A stretch of DNA of 11,517 nucleotides from NCBI GenBank assembly GCA_021846485.1, contig JAJZWW010000070.1, positions 1 through 11,517 on the forward strand, written 5' to 3'. This DNA is from Actinomycetes bacterium (GTDB taxonomy: Bacteria; Actinomycetota; Acidimicrobiia; Acidimicrobiales; Palsa-688). A model generated the notes under the pieces. That model was not told where the DNA came from and made no database searches. It saw only the letters and a list, made by a program, of their open reading frames with translations. Below, one piece after another: positions 5,539 to 11,517 of this stretch (position 1 is the stretch's first letter; every line of letters starts with the position of its first letter). A program made the position numbers and the translations under genes.

Positions 5539-8455
5539 CGTCGAAGGGGAGTGGTACGGCCCCGGCCGGCTCCTCGGCAGGGGCGGGGATGTCCTCGAAG
5601 AGCGCGGCCCGCAGGCCTTCGAGCACCCGCGCCTCTCCCCGGACGAAGGCCCCGTTGTCCTTGGTGCGGGGGATGGCCCGCAGCGCTGCGAGGAACAGGT
5701 CCCGAAAGCGCGCCTGGTCGCCGAGGCCGGTTCGGGCGAGGAAAGCCTGGGCCGAACGCAGGCCGTCCTCGTCGTAGGTGAGCATGAGGGCGTGCAGGGC
5801 GTCGAGGAGCACGGCGAAGGCGCCGGCCTGGGGGTCGAGGGCCCGGGCGCTGCGGCGCTGGGCGGGGCTGAGCAGGCTCACCCAGCCCGAGGCGGCCCGC
5901 ACCACCTTGTGGGTCTTGGCGAGGTCGTCCATCTCGACATCGGTGGCCAGGCAGAGCTTGCGGCCTTCGTCGAAGGGGAACTCCGCGGCTGCGAAGTCGG
6001 CCCAGGCGAGCAGGTACCAGTCGGTGACGGCGTCGAAGGCGACGTCGCGTCCGCCGAGCAGGGCGCGCTTCTTGAGCCCGGCGACGCGCCGCCGGGCCAG
6101 GTCGAGCGCGAGCTCGGGGCGCAGCACCACCGAGCGGCCGTCTTCGTCGAGCTCGCCGGTGTAGACCGGCCAGCGCCGGGAGAGCACCGAGAGGACCGGC
6201 CCGTAGGTCGCGAGGGTGAGGTCGATCCCGGTGAGGCCCTGCTCGGCGAAGCGCCGGGCAGCCTCCTCGGCTGCGTGCTCGACCTCGCCGCGGATGTCGG
6301 CCCACCAGGCCGGCTCGGTGCCGGTGCGCTTGGTACAGGTGAGGAGAATCGTGGAGGACGCCGCGTTCTTCTTCGCCTGGTGGAGCGAGTGCTCGGACTC
6401 GGTGCGCACGGGCCAGGAGGAGCCGATCGAAAAGCCCGCTTCGAGGAGCGCTGCGCCCAAGGTGTCCCAGGCGTCGACGCGCTTGTGGGTGAACATGACG
6501 GTGAGCACCCCGTCGGGTTTCAGCACCCGGTGGGCCTCTTGGAACGCCTCGGTGAGGAGGCGCTCGTAGTGGCGGTCGGCGAGCTCCACCGCGGTCGGCC
6601 CCTGCTCGGGGTTGGTGCGCTGCCGTCCCCGGCGGCGCGGGGTCGCCACGTCGCGAAACAGCGCCGGATTGGCGACCGCCTCGTCGGCCTTGTCGGTGAG
6701 TGCCTGGGTGACCAGCTCGGGCCAGGTGTCCGCGAGGGAGCGCTTCAGCCAGACGTAGAAGTAGTCCGAGCACTCCGCGTACATCACGTTGTCGTAGTAG
6801 GGCGGGTCGGTGATCACGGCGTCCACCGAGGCCTCGGGCAGGTCCAGCTTGGTGGCCGAGCCGACCAGAACCCTTGCCTGGGCGCTGCGCTCGGCCTCGA
6901 AGAGGGAGCCGGAGCGCTGCGCGAGGCGGGCGATGCCCTTGTAAGCATCCTCTGCCTGGTCCAGGCACCAAGGGATAAGCGAGTGTGCCCCGTCGAACTC
7001 GGCGAAGCTCCACTTGAAGGCGAAGTCGTGGCGGTCGAAGGTGTTGCGAATCAGGGTCCTACTCGCATGCCAGCTCGACAGGCGACCGTTGTAGTCCACG
7101 GCCTTGTCCAAGGCGAAGGCCAGGTAGAGCCCGAGGCCTCGCCAGGACTCCTCGTCGAGCTCGCCGCGGGCCTCGGCGAGCGTCGCGCGCAGCTCCTCCA
7201 GTACCACCAGGTTGGTGAGCAGCTGACGGGGGGCGAACATGTCGGACCAGCGCCGCAGACCCATATCCACACTGCGCTTGGTTTCCTTGCCTTCGAAGAT
7301 CTCCTCGTCGGCGACAAGCCCCTCGACTTCCCATGCGGGCAAGCGTCGGGCCAGCTCAGCCTCAGCCGCGTCTATTGCCGCGAGGTCCGCGTCGGTCGGG
7401 GCGCGAAACTGTCGGCCCCTGACACCAGCTCCCGTGACCGAAACCGCGAGCAGCATCGCGCCGAGCTGACCGGAGGTGGCCTGGGCCCTGATGTAGTCGG
7501 CGCCGAAGGGCTCTCCTGTCCAGATGCTCATGGCGGTGCCCTGCTTGTAGGTGCTGCGCTCGCCGGCCACCGCGGCGTCTTTGCCGGAGACGACTGCGGT
7601 GCGCACGGTGCCCGCGGCCCGGTCGACCTCCAAGGCGACCGCGACCTCGCGCCCGGCGGCTCCGCGGGCGAGCCAGTAGTCGGGGGCGAGGGGGGTGGGC
7701 CGGCCGGTGGTGGGGCAGCGCACGGTGTGCGCCCAGATGTAGCCGGCGATCTCCTCACCGGCCTCTCGTGGGAAGAAGGGCGCGAGACGGTCTCGGACCC
7801 GCTCGCTCCAGCGGGTCCCCCAGGTCCGGACGACCCCGGCGAAGCCCGGGCCGAGCCGGGCCGGGAGGGTGACGGTGCCCTGCAGGATGGCAGCGGCCAC
7901 CGGGTTCAGCTCCCCGGCGGTCACCGTGCAGCCGTAGCGGGCGGCCTCGAAGGGGATCGACCCTCCGCCCGCGAAGGGGTCGAGGACGACCGGGGGTTCA
8001 CCGACGCTCGCCCGCAGGCCGGCCAGGCGATGAAACCGCTCGATCGTCTCCTCGTCGGGGGAGTGGGTGAACGCCCGGGGGTAGCCGTAGCCGTTGCCGG
8101 CGAGTTTGACCCCGGCGGCGTTGGCCGCGTCGATGGCCCGGCGGCCCGCCACCGGGTCGCCGAAGATGCCGAGCGACCGCAAGAACCAGGCGTGGTAGGC
8201 GTCCTCGTCGCCGAACTCCTTCTCGAGCGCTGCCCGGGCCTCGGCGGCTGCCGGGTCCGAGGCCGCGTCCTCTTCGCTCGGCCAGGCCGGCAACAGCGAG
8301 GCGACCACCGCGGCTCGGCTGGCCGCCAGGGGACGCCGTGCCCACCACACGTGGAGGAAGTTGATGGGCGGCAAGGCGCTTGACGCGCCCCGCTCCCGGC
8401 GGCTCTCCACACCAACCGCAGCAGCCGGCAGCCACTGCTCGATGAGCGGCCTCAC
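5531..8455 (-). CDS. DUF1156-type (COG1743) adenine-specific DNA methyltransferase
   Basis: A 974-residue methylase. The N-terminus carries the DUF1156 signature: RPLIEQWLP (residues 2-10), ESRRER and LHVWWARRPLAASRA (34-48). Motif I is DPFAGGGSIPFEA (159-171) for S-adenosylmethionine binding. The catalytic motif IV is DPPYYDNV (550-557), nearly 400 residues later, followed by YVWLKRSL. The order, SAM pocket then a long insert then DPPY, resembles alpha-class N6-adenine methylases, with residues about 190-545 as likely target-recognition region. A CPTTGRPTPL segment (247-256) sits where relatives have a zinc ribbon, with one Cys kept. The C-terminal third (about 720-974) has no motif I recognise. 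In Hma/BREX-like systems the methylase marks host DNA as self so that the helicase and ATPase act on unmodified invaders. The GTG start overlaps the preceding gene's stop (GTGA) and the 3' end overlaps the helicase start by 8 nt. The family is firm; target base and site are unknown. Confidence 0.93.
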   Translation of the reverse strand: MRPLIEQWLPAAAVGVESRRERGASSALPPINFLHVWWARRPLAASRAAVVASLLPAWPSEEDAASDPAAAEARAALEKEFGDEDAYHAWFLRSLGIFGDPVAGRRAIDAANAAGVKLAGNGYGYPRAFTHSPDEETIERFHRLAGLRASVGEPPVVLDPFAGGGSIPFEAARYGCTVTAGELNPVAAAILQGTVTLPARLGPGFAGVVRTWGTRWSERVRDRLAPFFPREAGEEIAGYIWAHTVRCPTTGRPTPLAPDYWLARGAAGREVAVALEVDRAAGTVRTAVVSGKDAAVAGERSTYKQGTAMSIWTGEPFGADYIRAQATSGQLGAMLLAVSVTGAGVRGRQFRAPTDADLAAIDAAEAELARRLPAWEVEGLVADEEIFEGKETKRSVDMGLRRWSDMFAPRQLLTNLVVLEELRATLAEARGELDEESWRGLGLYLAFALDKAVDYNGRLSSWHASRTLIRNTFDRHDFAFKWSFAEFDGAHSLIPWCLDQAEDAYKGIARLAQRSGSLFEAERSAQARVLVGSATKLDLPEASVDAVITDPPYYDNVMYAECSDYFYVWLKRSLADTWPELVTQALTDKADEAVANPALFRDVATPRRRGRQRTNPEQGPTAVELADRHYERLLTEAFQEAHRVLKPDGVLTVMFTHKRVDAWDTLGAALLEAGFSIGSSWPVRTESEHSLHQAKKNAASSTILLTCTKRTGTEPAWWADIRGEVEHAAEEAARRFAEQGLTGIDLTLATYGPVLSVLSRRWPVYTGELDEDGRSVVLRPELALDLARRRVAGLKKRALLGGRDVAFDAVTDWYLLAWADFAAAEFPFDEGRKLCLATDVEMDDLAKTHKVVRAASGWVSLLSPAQRRSARALDPQAGAFAVLLDALHALMLTYDEDGLRSAQAFLARTGLGDQARFRDLFLAALRAIPRTKDNGAFVRGEARVLEGLRAALFEDIPAPAEEPAGAVPLPFDGA

Positions 8456-8904
8456 CGGGCACCGTCTTCGAGCAGGACCCGCAGGGCTCGCAGCCCCCGG
8501 GTGCGGCGGGCCTTGGCGTGCCAGTAGCTGGCTTCCGCCCGGCTCATGGCCACCACCCCGTCGGCGACGGCTGCCACCCGGTCGGCCCGGCGCAGCGGCT
8601 TGGTGGCGAGCACGAGCAGCTCGGCGTGCGCACCGCCTACCTGGTCGAGTTCGATCTCACCCCCCGAGGCCCACCGCCGGCCGGGGACCCCATAGGCGCG
8701 CAGCAGCTCGTGCAGGGGTGCGGCCAGAGCCAGCGCCCGGCTCGGGCCCACCCACACCCGGCGGACGCAACCCTCCAAATCCGCGGCCACGACCTCGATG
8801 CCGGCGATGCGCCCGTCCCCGTCGCGCTCGACGCGGCAGCGGTAGGCCTCCCGCCGGCTTCGAGGTTCTCCGGCTTCTCGTAGCGTCGTGGTTGCCAGCG
8901 CCAT
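8452..8904 (-). CDS. Small conserved-looking defence operon protein of unknown function
   Basis: A 150-residue soluble protein between the ATPase and the methyltransferase. The ATG at 8904 shares one base with the ATPase stop (TGATG) and is preceded by GAGGGGG, a good Shine-Dalgarno, so I use it rather than the upstream start at 8937. Visible features are an N-terminal strand-rich part (YRCRVERDGDGRIAGIEVV), a central RRVWVGPSRALALAAPLHELLRAYGV (residues 47-72), then GRRWASGGEIEL, and a basic C-terminal helix with SRAEASYWHAKARRTRGLRALRVLL. There are no catalytic motifs, membrane segments or zinc ligands. Related operons often have a DUF3780 protein in this place; this one does not look like DUF3780 to me. 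It may belong to DUF7680, but that is from memory and uncertain. The position suggests a specificity or adaptor subunit for the methylase or ATPase. That it is a real gene is likely; its function is unknown. Confidence 0.75.
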   Translation of the reverse strand: MALATTTLREAGEPRSRREAYRCRVERDGDGRIAGIEVVAADLEGCVRRVWVGPSRALALAAPLHELLRAYGVPGRRWASGGEIELDQVGGAHAELLVLATKPLRRADRVAAVADGVVAMSRAEASYWHAKARRTRGLRALRVLLEDGAR

Positions 8905-11517
8905 CAGTCCCCCTCGGTGGTGAGCGTCACGGCGCACTGGGCCGGGCCGGTGTCGGAGGCCTGCTGGCGCAGGGCGTCGACCGTGCTCCCGGACAGCTCC
9001 AGCGGCGGGTCGAAGGAGACGGCGAGCCTTGCCGACAGCTCACCTTGGCGGCCGCGAAGCACCGAGCGAAGGGCGTCGCGAAGCGGCTGGTAGTCGGTGG
9101 CCGGCCCCCGGAAGTCGAGCTTCAGGCTGTCTTCCATCCCGCCGAGCGGCACCGTGAGATCGATCTCGTAGCGAAGCGTCGCACCGAGCGTGGAGGTCGG
9201 CACCACGCTGAGCAGCCGGGCGAGCTGCTGGTCGGCCGCCTCGCCCACCTCGTCGACGGCGACGGTGAGCTGGCGTAGGTGATGGCGGCCGGCCTCGGCT
9301 GCCTTGGCCCGGGCAGCTTGGAACGCGGCCCCGGCCGAGCCGCGCTCGGAGAAGACCGTGCGCGGCGCCGCAGGGGCGGGGGAGGGGCTGTCGTGGCAGG
9401 GACCGGTGTGGACCGTCCCACAGAACGGGCAGGCGAGCGGGGCGGGAGCGGGAGCGCTGCCGGGGGGATAGAGATAGGTGTCCTCGCCCAGGCGGATGCT
9501 GGCCGATGGCTCGTCTCTGGTCGCCCAGCCCGCCTCTTTGCGCTCGGGGTCGTGGTACTCCCACACCCCGGCGCGCACCCCGGCGACCACCAGGGCGACC
9601 AGCAGTGCCTGGTCGAGCACCAGCTTGAGGTCCGACCGGCGAGCGAAGGCTCGCACCAGCTCCTTGGTCGGCTGGGGGCCGGCTAGGACCTCCCCCAGCT
9701 TGGAGCGCACGTAGGCGGGGTCGGGGGTGTTGTCCCCGGCGGTCAAGGTCTTCTCCATCGCCTTCAGCCGGTCGAGGATCACCTCGGTCTGGTTCTTCAC
9801 CACGCTGCCCTGGCTAGCGACGTCCAGCTCGACGGTCTCCAGCCCGGCGGCTGCTGGCACGTAGAGGAGGTTCACGTGGTTGCACACCGCCACCCGAGCG
9901 TTGAGCTCGGCCGTCTTGGCCCGCTCGCCGAGCTCCCGGCGCTTCTCGGGGCTCAGGGTCGAGAGGATCTCGCCGTTGGCCTTGAGCGCCTCCAAGGCCA
10001 GGCGGTGGCGCACGGCCCGGACCATCTCGGCGTGGGTGGCGCGCGAGGGGGCGAGGAACACCAGGCGGTTGCGAAACTCCCGCAGACCGCCGGCGGGGGT
10101 CTTCTCCCACAGCTCACGCACCTTGGCCGGCACCGGGCCGTCGGGGTCGACCCCCCGCTCCTCGCCGAAGTCGTCCCAGTCCAACACGACCAGCCAGGCG
10201 TCCTCGGAGTTGTCGGGAACCCGGGCGTTCTCCCACACCCGACGGACCTTCAAGGCACCGTCTTTGAACAAAGCGGTGAGGATCGAGGTCGCCTCGGTGC
10301 GAGCCCGGTTGGTGCTGATCTCGGCTTCTGCCTCGTGGATGAGCCGGGGCAGTGACGCCTCGGTGGAGAAGCGATAACCGCGGGCGTCCACTTGGAGGTA
10401 CCAGCACTCCTCCTCCAGAGCACCGAGGGACTTGGTGATGAGGTTGGGGTCGTCGCCGGCGGCGAGCACCGCCTGGGTCAGCTCCGCGGTGGAGGCGCCG
10501 GGGATCTCTCGGGTCAGGGAGTACAGGTAGATGGCGGTGGCCAGGCGCCTCGCATACGGGTGACCCAGGCGGCCGTCGATCGCTTCGGCGTGCGAGGCCT
10601 CGCCGCCGCGCTGGGAAGCGATGTCCGCCCGGATGACCGGCTCGTAGGGCGTCCGGTCCAGCCGGCTGGAAAGCTCCTCGGCCACCGCTGGATCGCTCAG
10701 GTCGATGTGGTGGAGGTGGATCAGATCGGTGCCCTCCGGCCGTGCCTCCCACAGATCGCGCACGACCCTCGCCAGCAGGCGAAGTGCCCCGCGGGTGCGC
10801 TGGAAGTTCGGGATCGTGGAGAGGCGCTTGTCCAGGACCCGGACCAGGGCCGGGTGGAAGGGGTAGTTGCGGGCCACCTCGCCCGCCCACCCTCCGCTCA
10901 CCACCGCCTCGGGCAGGTCGGCGCCGGTCGCAAAGGCCCGCTGCGCTGCCTCGGCGTAGGCCCGGCCCACCTCGGAGCGGGCGGTCTCGTCGACCTCGGC
11001 GAACAGCCGGCGGGACAGGATGGCCGGCAGGTCCGCCTCCTCGCTCGGGTGCAGGACGTGCTCCTTGCGGGCGAGCAGCTGCGCTCCTTCTCCCAAAGCG
11101 TCCATCACCTCACCGGTCGCATCCCCGAAGGCGCCGGTGGTGCCCGTGGTGGTGAGCACGAGCACCGCCCGCTCCTGGGTGTCCACCGCTTCCATGAGTG
11201 CCATCAAGAACGCGTTCACCTGCTTGGCGAGCGTGCTGTTGTTGACGGCGACCGCCTGAGCCACCTCGTAGTAGCGGGCGATCTCGTCGATCAGCACCAG
11301 CGATGGCCGCCCGCCGAGCACCCGCTTCAGCTGCCCGGCCCCTGGGGCTCGCAGGCCCTCGTCGTCGGCTCGGACCTCCTCGTAGGCGGCTGGGCCTCCC
11401 AGTTGGAGGGCCAGGTAGCCCCACAGGTTGCGAGGGGTCACCCCCACCACAGTCGGGAAGGTCGTGGCGCCTACCCCGGTGCCGACGAACGCGCCCACCT
11501 GCTCCACGGGCCCCTCG
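8904..11517 (-). CDS. DUF499-type AAA-like ATPase of the defence operon (N-terminus missing)
   Basis: The frame runs off the right edge. About 870 residues are present; family members are around 1000-1100, so roughly the first 100-200, including Walker A and the start codon, lie outside. Near the visible N-terminus is RPSLVLIDEIARYYEVA, the Walker B of DUF499 proteins (Asp and Glu intact), then a sensor-like strand RAVLVLTTTGTTGAF. A long helical middle follows, with ARTEATSILTALFKDGALKVRRVWEN and later AYVRSKLGEVLAGPQPTKELVRAFA. Towards the C-terminus there is a possible zinc knuckle, ACPFCGTVHTGPCHD, then a Pro/Ala linker and a final domain of about 130 residues. DUF499 ATPases occur with DUF1156 methylases and PLD helicases, and are thought to control or load the nuclease and methylase, like the large ATPases of BREX. 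It is the first gene of the operon seen here and its stop overlaps the next start (TGATG). The promoter is not in the window. Confidence 0.9.
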   Translation of the reverse strand, partial: EGPVEQVGAFVGTGVGATTFPTVVGVTPRNLWGYLALQLGGPAAYEEVRADDEGLRAPGAGQLKRVLGGRPSLVLIDEIARYYEVAQAVAVNNSTLAKQVNAFLMALMEAVDTQERAVLVLTTTGTTGAFGDATGEVMDALGEGAQLLARKEHVLHPSEEADLPAILSRRLFAEVDETARSEVGRAYAEAAQRAFATGADLPEAVVSGGWAGEVARNYPFHPALVRVLDKRLSTIPNFQRTRGALRLLARVVRDLWEARPEGTDLIHLHHIDLSDPAVAEELSSRLDRTPYEPVIRADIASQRGGEASHAEAIDGRLGHPYARRLATAIYLYSLTREIPGASTAELTQAVLAAGDDPNLITKSLGALEEECWYLQVDARGYRFSTEASLPRLIHEAEAEISTNRARTEATSILTALFKDGALKVRRVWENARVPDNSEDAWLVVLDWDDFGEERGVDPDGPVPAKVRELWEKTPAGGLREFRNRLVFLAPSRATHAEMVRAVRHRLALEALKANGEILSTLSPEKRRELGERAKTAELNARVAVCNHVNLLYVPAAAGLETVELDVASQGSVVKNQTEVILDRLKAMEKTLTAGDNTPDPAYVRSKLGEVLAGPQPTKELVRAFARRSDLKLVLDQALLVALVVAGVRAGVWEYHDPERKEAGWATRDEPSASIRLGEDTYLYPPGSAPAPAPLACPFCGTVHTGPCHDSPSPAPAAPRTVFSERGSAGAAFQAARAKAAEAGRHHLRQLTVAVDEVGEAADQQLARLLSVVPTSTLGATLRYEIDLTVPLGGMEDSLKLDFRGPATDYQPLRDALRSVLRGRQGELSARLAVSFDPPLELSGSTVDALRQQASDTGPAQCAVTLTTEGD

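Noticed and set aside
4884..7013. A 709-codon minus-strand frame spanning the methyltransferase-helicase junction
   Set aside because: It is a shifted frame over two real genes, Arg/Pro/Gly-rich throughout, with no motifs. The overlapping true frames hold all conserved residues.
6720..7560. Lower-G+C patch in the middle of the methyltransferase, suggestive of a swapped target-recognition domain
   Set aside because: Hand counts vary from 57% to 77% line by line and the patch includes conserved aromatic-rich motifs, which alone lower G+C. Not strong enough without an alignment.
5498..8383. A 961-codon open frame on the plus strand opposite the methyltransferase
   Set aside because: It is antisense to a gene with clear DUF1156, SAM-binding and DPPY motifs. 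Its own translation is low-complexity Gly/Val/Glu/Arg-rich without domain motifs, as expected in GC-rich DNA.
1..11517. Search for tRNA, rRNA, CRISPR repeats, insertion-sequence ends and attachment sites
   Set aside because: Coding is nearly continuous and no regularly spaced repeats, transposase or integrase motifs, or cloverleaf-like segments were recognised.

Overview
This is a high-GC window, about 70% or more G+C in most hand-counted lines. It has many GTG starts and overlapping genes, which suggests an actinobacterium; I cannot name the genus. It is almost entirely coding and reads as an antiviral defence locus. No tRNA, rRNA, insertion sequence, CRISPR array or phage structural gene is visible.

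Minus strand, from the right edge leftward, there is one six-gene operon. (1) A DUF499-type ATPase, cut at its N-terminus by the window edge. (2) A small 150-residue protein of unknown role. (3) A 974-residue DUF1156-type DNA methyltransferase. (4) A 1183-residue PLD-SNF2 helicase. (5) A caspase-family protease (peptidase C14). (6) A stand-alone SLOG-fold protein. Every junction overlaps: 1 nt, 4 nt, 8 nt, 4 nt and 4 nt. The six products are therefore very likely made from one mRNA with translational coupling. Genes 1, 3 and 4 match the helicase-methylase-ATPase set that I recall being named Hma, a modification-based defence type related in logic to DISARM and BREX. The promoter must lie beyond base 11517.

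Plus strand, left edge: a TIR-like protein of the MTH538/ThsB (DUF1863) type converges on the operon, its last 29 bases overlapping the 3' end of the SLOG gene. A short open frame runs in from the left edge and stops at the TIR start in a TGATG arrangement, so the TIR gene may have a coupled upstream partner outside the window.

Main inference: the Hma-like operon carries a caspase plus SLOG arm, and a ThsB-like TIR gene sits against it. TIR enzymes of this family make NAD-derived messengers, SLOG domains can bind such messengers (ThsA of Thoeris), and caspases are death effectors. The window could hold a restriction-like first line backed by a TIR-to-SLOG-to-caspase abortive relay, a rearranged Thoeris with its sensor and effector on separate proteins. 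The protein families and overlaps are visible in the sequence; the signalling connection is inferred.
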